Below, piece after piece: positions 39,675 to 52,815 of a stretch of DNA of 64,000 nucleotides. The notes beneath the pieces were generated by a model. The model saw only the letters and a list, made by a program, of their open reading frames with translations. It searched no databases and had not been told where the DNA came from. This DNA is from Circinella minor (Eukaryota; Mucoromycota; Mucoromycetes; Mucorales; Lichtheimiaceae), in assembly GCA_016758965.1 (NCBI GenBank), contig JAEPRB010000005.1, positions 395,675-459,674 of the forward strand, given 5' to 3'. The first letter of the stretch is position 1; the number at the start of each line of letters is the position of its first letter. The translations under genes and the position numbers were made by a program.

Positions 39675-42442
39675 ATGGCAACTCGCGTGTCACCCCTTGC
39701 ACGTTCAGCATGCATTGCCTTTCTTAGACAACAAACCATTAGAACCGTTAAACCAAAACGTTTGCAAAATGCCAATATTCGAACATTTCGTTCCTCAACT
39801 CAACGTTATAAACAAGAATTACAAAGTTATAAGGACAGCGATCGGTACCATGGTCAATATCCTCAACGAACTCATTTATGTGGTGATCTTCGAGCCGATA
39901 ATGAAGGACACCATGTTGTATTGAATGGTTGGGTTCAATCACCAAGGTAAATTAAAATACCTTTCTTTTTTTTTCTTCACTTTCTTTTGCCCAAGAAAAA
40001 AAAAACAGTTTAAAAAGGTCGTCAACTAAAAGAAAAAAAAATAAATAATTATATTTTAGAACCATGTCACAGGATCTAATATTTATCCCGCTTCGTGATG
40101 CATCTGGTACAACACAACTTGTATTTCGTTCAGGAAGTCCAGAACTACGAGCAGAAATTCAACGGTTGACACCAGAAAGTGTTGTTTGTGCTGAAGGTAT
40201 TGTTATGAAACGACCGGATGGAATGAGTAATAAACAACAAAGTACAGGTGCTATTGAAGTGGAATTGAAAAAGATTTATTGTTTAAACCCTGCTTCAAGT
40301 TCATTACCTTTTTGGCCTTCTCAACCAGCAACTACTTTGGTAAAAATAAAAATAACATATATCTTTTTTTTTTCGTTTGTTTACTAATCTTTTAATTATA
40401 TATGTATAGCCCAATGAAGAAGTTCGTTTACGATATCGTTATTTAGATCTTCGACGACCTGAACTTCAAAAAAATATTCGTCTTCGATCAGTAGTTATTA
40501 ATACAGTTCGACAACATCTTATTGATAATGGTAATATAATATCAAAAATCGTTGTGGATTTTTCACCTATAGATATGTATAAATTGACAACATTTTTTTT
40601 TTAGGATTTACCGAAATTGAGACACCTACTTTATTTAAATCAACTCCTGAAGGTGCCCGTGAATTCATCGTTCCAACACGTAAACCAGGTGCATTTTATG
40701 CTTTGCCTCAAAGCCCTCAGCAGGTTAATAGAAATCTTTACTTTTTATAACATCGATAATGGAATAGTATATGATATCATGGATTAAACATTTCATCCTC
40801 AAATAATATATACAAAATATAGCATAAACAAATGTTAATGGCAGCAGGGTTTGATCGATACTTTCAAATTGCACGATGTTTCCGTGATGAAGATTTAAGA
40901 GCAGACCGTCAACCAGAATTTACACAAATTGATTTGGAAATGTCCTTTATTACAGCAAAAGAACTTCAAGAAATTGTTCAAGGATTTGTTACTGCTATTT
41001 GGAAAAAAGCATTAAATGTTGAATTGGATGCATCTCATTTCCCACATATGACATATCATGAAGCCATGTTGAATTATGGTTCGGATAAACCTGACGTTCG
41101 ATTTGATATGAAGGTATGCTGTTATATTCTTATAAACGCATATGTACATATACATATATACTTATGAATATACTGGATATATCATATATCTATATAGATC
41201 AAGAATATCACCAACTATTTATCAGACGTCATTGAAAATGATTCTGCATTAGACTGTTTAGTTGTAAAACAAGGGTCAAAATTGACAGGCAGTGAATTAA
41301 AGAATATGCAAAAAGCATTGGAACTTGTAGATGAAAAAGTAAGTAACTAAAAGTTCGGTTACACAATAAGAAAAGAAAACTTTATTCGAGTACTGAATAA
41401 TAATAATAATATATGCAACTTTAGGATTTTGCATTTGTTAAAATCAATGAAAACAATATCAACTCTTGGCCATCTAAATGTGGAAGATTAAAACACTCTA
41501 ATCAAATCGGCCAAGTGGAAGCTGATATGAATAATAAAATGGATATCCAAGTAGGTGATTTGGTTCTTGTACATAAACGTGAATCCTATCTCAATGTAAG
41601 TCTTTCTTATATTTATAACATTATAATGAAATAGATTTAGTTATCATTTACATATATGATATATAATATGATCATTTAGGGTGGTAATACTTTGATGGGC
41701 CGTGTTCGCCTTCATCTAGCTAATCTCTTACAAGAAAAAGGATTATTAAAAATTGATCCAAATACATATAAATTTTTATGGATTGAATCCTTCCCATTAT
41801 TTTCACCTGATGAACAAAATATCCGTACATGGCAAGCTACACATCATCCATTCACTGCACCTTTTGATGAAGATATTCCATTACTTACAACTGATCCAGC
41901 TAAAGTACGAGGTCAACATTATGATTTAGTATTAAATGGTATGGAAATTGGTGGAGGATCTATTCGTATTCATTCACCTGTTATGCAACGTTTTATCTTC
42001 GATCATGTTCTTCAGGTAAATTAAGTTTTTTCTTCTTTCTTTTTCTAATTTTTTCTTCAAAAAGAAGATCTGACACTGAAAAAAAAAAACTCCAAAAAAA
42101 AAAAATAGCTTGAAAAACATGAATATCAACGATTTGATCATTTATTGGATGCATTGAGTGCTGGTTGTCCTCCACATGGCGGTATTGCTCTTGGTAAAGT
42201 ATAAATATTAATATAATACCCAACTGTTTTAAAACATAAATATTCACGTGTTATTCGATTTTATAATGATAGGATTTGACCGACTTATGTCAATTTTATG
42301 TAATACTTCTTCTATTCGTGATGTTATTGCATTCCCAAAGGCAGCAGGTGGAAAAGATTTAGTTGTAAATAGTCCATCTGAAGTATCTCCTGATCAATTA
42401 AAAGAATATTATTTACAAGTAGTTGATAAGGATAAAGTATAG
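39675..42442 (+). CDS. Mitochondrial aspartyl-tRNA synthetase
   Basis: Class IIb synthetase charging tRNA-Asp in mitochondria. Ten exons (39675-39946, 40060-40339, 40410-40530, 40605-40723, 40823-41113, 41198-41338, 41425-41595, 41680-42015, 42109-42193, 42273-42442) join in phase to 661 residues. Residues 1-50 are basic and lack acidic residues, fitting a mitochondrial presequence. The anticodon-binding OB domain ([20 protein letters not shown]) is followed by [14 protein letters not shown], motif 1 ([13 protein letters not shown]), motif 2 ([16 protein letters not shown]) and motif 3 ([17 protein letters not shown]). The bacterial-type insertion (GAD region) lies in exons 6-7, as in the MSD1/DARS2 type rather than the cytosolic enzyme. 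No defects seen. Confidence 0.95.
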
Positions 42443-42659
42443 ATTGAATAAAAATAAAATATTAATCTATCTAATCATAGAACTGTTTCATCCATGTTGT
42501 ACCAAAAAAAAAAAAAACTTCCTTCAGGAGAAAGTATCGTAGATAATTTTTTTTTTTTTCACCAGGAACAACAAACTGGAAAGAATGAATTCATGCACTT
42601 AAATTTTCTCTCTCTCTCTTTCCTTCTCTTTCTTTTTTATTAACAATTCAAAAAAAAAA

Positions 42660-45600
42660 ATGGACACTTCTTTGTGTTCTACATTAATTTCTGATATAGC
42701 TACTACTACAACAACTACAACTGCTATTGCAACTACAACTTCAATAACATCATGTATATCAGACGAAACGGCAGCAATAGTTACAACGACTGACATAGCA
42801 AGTCGATCGATTCTTGGTGAAATAGTTGGATTCCTACCAAGACTTTTATTTAAAATCATTAGTTGGATTCCTTTATTTTTTTATCGTATTTTAACATGGT
42901 CATTTACTGTTCATTTAAATTTCTCTTCCCTTTTGACCATTCTTGTCATTGTATGCATTGCTGTCTATTTGGTGGTTCGTTATCGTTACCTCAACAAATA
43001 TTCTCGTTTGAAATCAACTGAACCACCTAAATCAACTTCGTCCTTTTTTGATTTACACCCAGACGATGGTCATGAACAAGATTTATATGAAAAACCTTAT
43101 ACTTACCCGGATGAATTCCTGTCTGCTTTTTTGTCGTCTATTAAGATTTTCGGGTATTTGGAACAACACGTGTTTCATGAATTGGCAAGACACTTGCAAA
43201 CCAAAAAACTCCTGGCAGGTGATACATTGTTTCGTCAACCACATCAAGAAAAATCGTTTTATATTGTTGTTCATGGACACGTGCAATTGTTTGTCAAACC
43301 GGATGATGATCCATATATGACAATGATGATGATGGCAGATACATATGATGAGGAGAATAATAACCATGAAGAAATGATGGATGATAATGGACAACATCAT
43401 CAACACCAAGGTCAATATAGTCATCGAGTTGGTATTACTGGTGATTATGATGATGAGAATCGTGATAGTTTTCGTGATTATACATTGATTAATGAAGTAA
43501 GTGCAGGTGGTACTTTATCTTCTTTGTTTACAATCTTATCTGTGTTTCGGGAAAGCTTTACACGACAAGAATCCAAACGACAAAAATTACAACCCTCGTC
43601 ATCATCAAACACGGCAAATGACGAAATAGGAGGAGGTATTGCTAGTGGTAATTCTGGATGGCGTACTGTATTTCCAAATTTACAGGCAGAAGGATCGACA
43701 ACAAGTAGAAATACGTCCACGCAGCATCCACAACATCCATTGGTCTCTGCAAAACGTTCAGGATCAAGTACTGATTTTACAGTTTCAGAAGATGATGATG
43801 AAGTATCTTCTGCAAAAGTTTTTTCTTCACCTATGGTCAATTCTCCTTCTTTACCTGGATCAACTTCATTTAATAACAAACGTAGATATATGTCTGTGCA
43901 TCCAAATATTGTTGCACGTGCCACGGTAGATACAACACTTGCAGGTAAATTATTATTCTACTGTGAAACAAAAAAGGAAAATATGTTTGTAATTTGATGA
44001 ATTGGATAAAGAAATCCCTTTACCATTTCCCTTTGCTCATAATATTTCCCTTCTTTTTTTTTTTTTTTTTGTTATTGATTACATAATTTTTATCGCGCAT
44101 ATTTTTTTTTTTAGTTATCCCTGAAGAGGCGTTCCATAAACTGGTACAAAAGTTTCCCAAGGCTGCTGCCCATATCATTCAAGTTATTTTAACTCGATTC
44201 CAACGAGTTACTTTAATGACAGGTCATCGCTATTTGGGTTTAACTAAAGAACTTTTAAGATTGGAAAGAATGGCAAGTGAATCTGCTAGTATGGATGTAT
44301 TACCACAAGATTTATTTGCTCCTGGTGGTATTGAACGATTACGACGTAAATTCACTCAACAAAATGATGATAATCTTCATGAACGTTCTGATAGTAATGA
44401 AGATAGCAGTACAAGTAGTACACGTGGTATTATTCAAGCAATGGATATCCCTTCTACTCCTTCTTTGGGTTGTAAAAGTAATAGCACCATAGCAACTGCA
44501 TCGACTGGATCTCCACAACAACAACAACAACCCCAAAATATGTTAGGGTCATCACCAAATAAGCATCATCACCATCTTCATAACAATCAACATGAAGAAT
44601 ACAGTGTAAAAGATGATGAACATCTAAGAGCAGCTGTACGACATTGTTTTGCAGATTGTTTAGGTGTAACTGCTGGTTCTACTACATCTTCTTCTTCAGA
44701 TCAAGGTTTACCACCTCCCTCACCTCATTTGTCAAATTCAGCATTTTTACTCAAACGTCATAACAATAAGCAGCAACAACAACAACAACAACAACAACAT
44801 CAGCAAGGACAACAAGGACAACACCAACCCATGGAAACAGTAAAATCTCAATCAAGATACTATTATCCAATGGATTTATTTTCTGCTGCCGGTACAGCTG
44901 ATACCAGTGCATCTCCTTCATTAGGTGCATTAAGTGTTCCTTATGATGAGGATATTGATAATATGTCAACAGTTTCATCATCTGCTGTTTCAGCTACTGG
45001 GAATGAAGAAGCATTATCTGCGAACGATGTTCAAATTCTATTTTTCCCTAAAGATGCTGTGCTATTAAAAGAAGGTGAACATAACAATGGATTATTTTTT
45101 GTTATCGATGGTGTATTGGATGTTTCCATGACACCTGCTGCTACGGAAGATTTATCTTTGGAACGTTCACAACCACTTGGACCATCAGGGTCATCCTCAT
45201 CCAAACATCGCCATTATAACAGCAATCAAAGTAACAAGAAAAATAAAAATAGACATGATAAGAAAAGTAAACGATTTAGTTTATCACCTATTCCATCACC
45301 TACATTATCAGAAGCTTCTATAGAATTCATGCATGAAAAATACGGACGGATGGAGGATGAGGATGAGGATGATGATCAACCACAACAGCAACAACAACAA
45401 CAAGAAGAAGAAGAGGTGAATGTATCCCCAGCTTTAGAAGGAACTTCAATTGTGGAAAAACATGGTCCTGTCATGGCTTCACGTGCACCTGCAGGCCGTA
45501 AAGCAAATGATTTGGATGGAGATACATCAAATGAACGTGGATCTAAACGACCTTTATTTAGTATTAAACCTGGGGGTATTGCTGGTTATTTGGAAGCGTT

Positions 45601-48344
45601 AACAGGACATCCAAGTTTTGTCGAAATCAGAGCCAAAACGGATGTTTATGTTGGTTATCTCTCACGTAAGAGTTTGGATCGAATCATTGATAGATATCCT
45701 ACAGTAATGCTCAAATTGGCTCAACGATTGGTTACTTTATTGAGCCCACTTGGTAATTATGAATATACATAGTAAACAGAGTGTTACAGATATATATATA
45801 TATATATATGGAAAGAGAATGAGAAAGAGAAAACAGTTATATGACTGACCTTAATTATAATTTTTATGTTTTTTTTTAGTATTACATATTGATTTAGCAT
45901 TGGAATGGATGCAAGTAAACTCTGGTCAAGTCATTTGTCATGAAGGTCAACCAAGTGATTCCATCTATATGGTACTTCATGGTCGTCTTCGTACTATTCA
46001 CGGTGAAAAAGGTGGAGGTATCGAAATTTTGGGTGAATTCGGTCGCGGTGACAGTGTATGTGAATTGGAAGCATTAGCAGGTATTCCTGCACCAGCTACA
46101 CTTCATGCTATCCGAGATAGTGAATTAGCACGTATGCCAAAAACTTTATTTAATGCTCTTGCACGACGTCATCCTGAAATCACTTTACAAATTTCACGTA
46201 TGGTGGCTCTTCGCTCTTTACAAATGGTGAATCCAAATATCAATAATGGTCGCAACAGCAAAGTATTTAAGAAGAATAAGCATAGTGACATGTATCACGG
46301 TGATGATCAATTAGGCAATCATAGTACAACATCTTCTTTATTCCTTGGTTCACCATCCGAAAAATACCATCAACAACAATATCAACAAAGAAGATTTCAA
46401 CAACCTGCTGCTTCAGCTCCAGCCGAACTTTATGGTCGTAATAACGCCAATTTAAAAACTGTAGGGATTATTCCTGTCAATGGATCTGTCCCTGTTACTG
46501 AATTTGCAGAAAATTTAAAGAGTGCATTAACACAGACAGTGGGAGCTACATGTGCTTTATTGAATAGTGCTACAATTACTTCTGTCATGGGTAAACATGC
46601 ATTTTCCAAGTTGGGTAAATTGAAATTAGCCTCTTGGTTAGCAGAACAAGAAGAGAAATTTAGAATTGTTCTTTATTTGGCTGATAGTGGTGTCAAATCT
46701 CAGTGGACTCGAACATGTATTCGTCAAGCCGATTCTATTTTATTGGTGGGTTTAGGTGATGGAGATCCAACTGTTGGTGAATATGAACGATTTTTAATTA
46801 ATATGAAGACAACAGCAAGAAAAGAATTAGTATTATTACATGGTGAAAGATTTTGTGCAACAGGCGCTACACAAAATTGGCTCAAAGTAAGAAAGACAGA
46901 AAATTTTAAATCATTTGACATGTGAAAAAAAAAAAAGATCTTTTTGTTAATCTTTTATTATAATATAGAATCGATTATGGATTCAAGCACATCATCATAT
47001 ATTTATGCCTATGCGAAAACATGCTACATTATCCAATGAACGTGTTATAGGTAGACCTCCATGGTTATCTCAAACAGGCAGAAAAATGACTGAAAACTCA
47101 ATTAATATTGTACGAAATGTCAAGGGGCAATTAGAAAAATATTATCCTCAATTTGGAAGATTATTAGTTGTAAAAAAGAACACAGCCACACAATTTGGTA
47201 GTGCAAGTAATGCTGCTCGAGATGATTTTGCAAGGTAATAATAAAAAAAAAAAAAAAAAACGAGCTAAAAAAATTATTTTTTTAGTTATGAAATTTTTTA
47301 AAAGAAACTGATCTAGACCTTGTAAAAAAAAATTTTTTTTTTCTTTGATTTTCTTTTGTATATAATCAATGTATTAAAATATATAGACTAGCGCGTCGGC
47401 TTTGCGGTAAATCGGTTGCACTGGTCCTTGGTGGTGGTGGAGCACGTGGCATTACTCACATTGGCATGATCCAAGCTTTAGAAGAAGCTAATATTCCGAT
47501 TGACATTATTGGTGGTACGAGCATTGGTAGTTTCGTAGGTGGTTTATATGCCAAGAATCGTGATTTAGTATCTACTATTGCAAGAAGTAAAATGTTTTCA
47601 GCTCGAATGACTAGTTTATGGCGTAATTTGATGGATTTAACTTATCCTGTCACAGCTTGGTTTACAGGACATGCATTTAATCGTTCTTTATTCAAGTGTT
47701 TAGGTGATTCACAAATTGAAGATTTTTGGTTACCTTATTTTGCTGTAACAACGAATATTACTTGGTCAAGAATGGAAGTACATACAACAGGTTATGCATG
47801 GCGATATATTCGTGCTAGTATGTCCCTTTCAGGTTATATGCCACCTCTTTGTGAAAATGGAAATATGTTGGTAGATGGAGGTTATATGGATAATTTACCA
47901 GTGTCTGTTGCTAAGAGTATGGGAGCCGATATTATTATTGCTGTGGATGTTGCATCTGAAGATGATACAAGTCCTGTTTGGTATGGTGATTCAATTAGTG
48001 GATGGTGGGCATTACTTTATAACATTAATCCATTTCGATCCTATAATGTTCCAAGTATTGCAGAAATTCAATCAAGACTTGCCTATGTTAGTAGTGTTTC
48101 AAAACTTGAAGAAGCTAAAGTAACTGATGGTGTATTATATGTTAAATTACCTGTACAAAATTGGGGTACACTTGAATTTAACAAATTTGTTGATATTATG
48201 CAATTGGGTTATGATGCTGGTAAACAAGTAATTGAAGCATGGAGAAAAGCTGGTTATGCATCTGGAAGATTATTACAAGAACAAGATGATACAGTTAGAG
48301 GAAAAGAAGTTAAAGGATCTCGTGGTAGACGTAATAGTATTTAA
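42660..48344 (+). CDS. NTE1: NTE1 patatin-like lysophospholipase
   Basis: ER-membrane serine esterase (neuropathy target esterase family) that deacylates phosphatidylcholine. Five exons (42660-43944, 44115-45752, 45880-46886, 46969-47234, 47387-48344) join in phase to about 1717 residues. Near the N-terminus, hydrophobic segments at about 50-110 anchor it. Cyclic-nucleotide-binding-like domains lie near 165-240 (FRQPHQEKSFYIVVHGHV), 785-880 (KEGEHNNGLFFVIDGVLDV, split by low-complexity sequence) and 980-1090 (HEGQPSDSIYMVLHGRL). The C-terminal patatin domain has GGGGARGITH, the nucleophile GTSIG near 1443 and the DGG of the Ser-Asp dyad in LVDGGYMDNLP. The cNMP domains carry long Ser/Gln/Asn/His-rich insertions, including a polyQ run, making the protein longer than most. 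About 310 bases separate it from Sho1. Confidence 0.95.
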
Positions 48345-48656
48345 AAAATGTTGAGTTTTTTTTTTGTATGGTTACACAAGTAAACATTTACCTTTTTTAA
48401 AAAAAACATTTTTTATAAGTCCGCTAAAGAATAATAATTTATTATACATTTTAAATTAAGGTTACAACAACAACAACAACAACAACAACAAACGTACAAC
48501 ATTAATAAACTATTATAACTCTTTTTTTTTTTTCTTTTTCTTTCTCTTTTCTCTTTTCTCTTTTTACTTCTCTTTTTATTTATTTATCTATACTTTCCTT
48601 TTCTCTTTACTTTTTTAATCTTTAAATCTTTAATAATAAAAATATTTTTATATAAA
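48345..48656. other. NTE1-SHO1 spacer
   Basis: About 310 bases with a (CAA)n microsatellite near 48465-48491 and a T/C-rich leader before the Sho1 ATG. No gene. Confidence 0.5.
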
Positions 48657-49863
48657 ATGTTATCTGTAAATCGATTAACAGAAAATTTATTTCTGCTTAC
48701 TACTGGTATTCTTTCCTTGGTAAGTAATATATGAAACTTTAATAATAATAATAATAATAAAACTTACATATTTTTTTTTTATTGTTTCAAAGTGTTCTTG
48801 GGTAATAGCTCTTGGAGGATTATGTGCTTTTGGAGCATTACCACATGCAGGATATTGGCTTATTGTTTATGAATTATTTTTGATTCTTGGCGTTTTATTT
48901 GTTTTCATGTCCGGTACTTTTCTACACTATAGAATGGCTGTAAGCATACAAAATTTTTTTTTATTTGTTTGATTGAAATCAATTTCATTGTGTAACATTT
49001 ATTATATATATATATATATACATAAGATAAACTCACAAGTTAATTTTTATATATATAATAGTTATTAACATTTTTAGCTATCAGTATTTCTTTATTAACT
49101 GGACAAATCGATTTTGCTGTATCTGATGCCAAATTATTAGGTCAAAGTGTGAATCAAGGAGGTGCAGGTGCTTACGCAGCAGGTTATATAATTATTATTA
49201 TTATTCAATTCTTATGGGTCTTTGTATTTGGAAGTGAACCCAATAGTTATTTGGGACAATTTGGTCATGGATGGACAGCTATGAATAATAGTGTAGATAA
49301 TCATCATACAGCAGCTGGTGTTAAACAATCTACTCAACAACAACAACAACAACAAGAATATGAAATGACAACAGATAAAACCATGGTACCAACAGGTGGA
49401 TTTAATAATGTTACTACAAATAATGCTGGACCTGCAGTACCTACCTATGAAATGCAAGGACATCCTGCTGCATCATCACCCCAATCACCTCCCATGATTG
49501 CTCAACATCATCAAACATCTCAAGAACCTACAGTTGAATATAAAGAACGTGTTGAAGCTCTTCATGATTGTAAGTATTTATTTATTTGAAAGAAAAGAAA
49601 GAATAAAAAATTGATCTGATGTTTATTATTATTATTATTATTTATTATAGATTCTGCAAGCACAGACGATCCAACTGAATTGAGTTTCCGAAAAGGTGAA
49701 ATACTTGAAGTAGTTGAAAAGAAAGGAAATTGGTGGCAAGCAAAAAAGAGTGATGGTTCTATGGGTATAATTCCTTCAAATTATGTAAGTCTTCTTTTTT
49801 AACAAGAATGAATATAAATTATATATCAAAAACTAACTAAACTTTTTTTAATAGTTTGCTTAA
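48657..49863 (+). CDS. SHO1: Sho1-type osmosensor with C-terminal SH3 domain
   Basis: Plasma-membrane sensor feeding the HOG MAP-kinase pathway and polarity signalling. Five exons (48657-48719, 48793-48939, 49062-49569, 49651-49784, 49855-49863) give 286 residues, usual for the family. Four membrane spans occur in the first 135 residues (SWVIALGGLCAFGALP, ELFLILGVLFVFMSG, TFLAISISLLTG, then IIIIIIQFLWVFVFG). A Gln/Pro/Thr-rich linker follows, and then an SH3 domain (VEALHDYSAS, ELSFRKGEILEVVEKKGNWW, GIIPSNYFA) that would bind proline-rich partners such as Pbs2. The last exon encodes only Phe-Ala-stop, completing the SH3 fold. Followed by a RhoGEF gene in the same direction. Confidence 0.93.
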
Positions 49864-50207
49864 ATTACATTTTAATTTACTTTTTATTATTATTTTTTTA
49901 CACCAAAAAATCCGAATATAACGAATCATATTATTATTATTATTATTACTATTACTATTACTATTACTACTTATTATTATTACTATTCTTTCCTTTCAAA
50001 CTCATTCTACATATAACTATTATATATTATATTATATTATATCTTTTTGTACTTTTCTATTTCATTAAAAAAACAGAATCAATGGAAAGTAGTCGGAGCT
50101 TATTGTTCAACCTCATCTACTTTAAATAGATTCTCGACTCTTGTCTTCTTTGTCTTCCCTTTTTCTTTTCTTTGTAATACAGAAAGTATAATATAAAATA
50201 GAAACGA
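49864..50207. other. Sho1-RhoGEF spacer
   Basis: About 340 bases with ATT-type repeats (49930-49985) and a TCTTTGTCTTCC leader. No gene seen; an undetected upstream exon of the RhoGEF cannot be excluded. Confidence 0.35.
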
Positions 50208-52511
50208 ATGCCAAATACTGTTACCAAAAAACGTAATACATGGGCAAATAGTGGTATATCAAGTCAAATATTATTATCTACACCTGTTCATGAACAGAGT
50301 AGACAAGAAGCTATATTTGCTTTAATTCGAAATGAACGTTCTTTCCGTAATGAACTTGATATTCTTTATACGGTAAATAATATGATAATATATCACCACT
50401 CATTTCACTCCCACACACACACACACACACACCCTTGTATTTTAACCCCTGAAAACATGATACAAAAGTCATTAAATTTCATAACAAAATAGTAGCGCCT
50501 TATTCAACCACTTTATGAATTTGATCATGTGGACCCACAAGAACGTGCACTATTTATTCATTCCGTATTTAAAAATTTATCAGCAATAAAACGAACGCAT
50601 CATAAATTAGTTAATGATTTAACTGAACGACAAAAAGAATTCGCTTCATTGGTACCTACAGTGAGTGATGTCTTTTCAGCTCACATTTTACCCATCTTGG
50701 ACGAATATCAAGTTTATTGTAGTAACTTACCAAGAGCTACTTATTTATTAACAACGCATATTGAATTTCCACAACAATTGACACAAAAATATTGGCCATT
50801 AATTAAAAAACCATTGGAACATTTACAACGGTATCCAGCATTATTGGAAGCTATTATTGACGCAACTAAAACAACTGTAACAAACAATGTTACTACTGCA
50901 ATAATAACATCAAAAACAACAACTACATTGGTTGATAATGAGGATCATCCAGATAATGAAATATTACAACTTTGCTTGGATGCTATTCGACTTTGTTTGG
51001 ACAATATAAATGATCATTTAAAAATCAAGAAACAATTATTGGATATTGAAAAATGGGTTGGTAATACTTGGCAATTGGATGCTCAAGAACGACGTATCAT
51101 GTATCGGTGTCGAGTCAGTATAATCACAATATTAAATACAGATATGAACAGTAATTATAACAAAATCGATAATAAAAAGACATCAAGAGAAGGCGAAATC
51201 GTTGTATTAGATCATGTTGTACTGGTTTTGTTACCACCTGTATTATCTATACCCTTACCCATCGTAATTTGTGTTCCACATCCTCAAGACCAAAATAGAA
51301 TTACATTAGCACATCCACCTCGTGGCATTACATACCCAGTACAATTACTTGATTCATCCTCCGAACAATTAATCAGTGCTATTCAAGAAGCACAAAAAGA
51401 ATTAAAACAAAAACAACCTACCATCATATCTCGATCACCACTTGTATCATCTACATTCGAATCATGGACTTCTGCTGTACGATTACCATCTTCTTCTTTA
51501 GTATATAATGGAGGAAGTTTAATAGTGGGGTCACATCATGGTGTCACAATTTATCCTTCACGACAACATATTATTGATATTGATGTTTCGAGTTTGGCTA
51601 TCCTTTCATCCTCACCATCATCACCTACTTATCTTGTAATAGCCAGTCATCGTCGTCAACTTATTTTATTATATAAAATCAATAGTGATACCAACGATGA
51701 TAATGATGGTAATCAAGGAAAAATTCATTGGAAGGAACAACAACCCTTAGTCATTGAAAATGTATTGGATGGGTTTCATGTAATTGATCAGTATGTGATA
51801 TATCAAGATAAAACGGATATGCTTGTTCATCAATGGAGTCCAAGGAAACGACGAACAATCAAAACAATTGATGTACAATCTGTGCGTGTATCTGGATTTC
51901 ATAGCTATGATAATAAAAAGAATGGAGAGGATCAACAACAAGATAATAATAAAATATTAGTCATGACATGCGATGAAGATTTTATACTTCTGGATATTTC
52001 AGGTCAAATCATGCGACGACGTATTTCTTTAAAAAAGAAAGGAAAACCTCTTACTATTATAACACTTACAACAAGTAATAATGATCATGATCATCATTAT
52101 CATTGTCAGAAACAAAATCAAGAACGTTTATGCTTTAATCGATTTGTATACACAATGGATCAAAAGACTTTAATTTGTGAATGGGAAATAAGGCCTAAAC
52201 ATGTAGTTTATTCCTATCCATATTTATTAGCATTTGATCAAAAACAATGTGTGGAAGTACGACATGCAGAAACGGTAAATATTATTCAAAGATATATCTA
52301 TATATATAATATATATATAAACTAATTTAATTAATATAAATAGGGTTCACTGGTACATATCTTATATGAAGAACGATGTAAATTGATTGGAAAATCATTC
52401 AATCATGATAATAATACTGAAGAAATATTTTTAAAAGTACAAAATGGAAAAACATATACTATTGTTACATTTTTAAAAACTCATATACCATTAATATCAT
52501 TCTCATCATAA
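50208..52511 (+). CDS. Compact RhoGEF with DH and CNH-like regions
   Basis: Predicted guanine-nucleotide exchange factor for a Rho GTPase, related to Rom1/Rom2/Tus1. Three exons (50208-50372, 50496-52274, 52344-52511) give 703 residues. The DH domain spans about 28-200: QEAIFALIRNERSFRNELDI, LFIHSVFKNLSAIKRTHHKL, LVPTVSDVFSAHILPI, and the signature helix WPLIKKPLEHLQRYPALLEA. A PH-like section follows at about 235-350 (HVVLVLLPPVLSIPLPIVI). The rest is a citron-homology-like beta-propeller (WTSAVRLPSSSLVYNGGSL, LVIASHRRQLILLYKI, VVYSYPYLLAFDQKQCVEV). Typical fungal relatives exceed 1000 residues and have long N-terminal extensions or a DEP domain, so this protein is short. The exon 2 acceptor is the second of two adjacent TAG sites, required by phase. 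Confidence 0.82.
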
Positions 52512-52515
52512 TATT

Positions 52516-52556
<41 letters not shown>

Positions 52557-52815
52557 ATAATAATATAATAACAAATTTAAAAAAAAAAACCATCTAAAAA
52601 GATGATGTATGTATTTTGTATTGTGAGAGTGTGTGATAGGGGATGGATAAAATAATGATAAGAATTTTAATAAGACAAAAAAAAAAAAAGTTGCATGATA
52701 AATGAAATTTGGTGGAGGAGATAGAAAAGGGTGGGGTTATGGGTGTAAGCTAAAATCTTTTTATATTAAGAGTTTAAATATATATATATATATTTTAAAA
52801 AAAAGAGAAAAGAAT
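52512..52815. repeat. Convergent-gene spacer with TA repeats
   Basis: Between the RhoGEF and desaturase stops. Contains an AT dinucleotide repeat at about 52517-52552 and a shorter one near 52783. Otherwise featureless. Confidence 0.6.
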
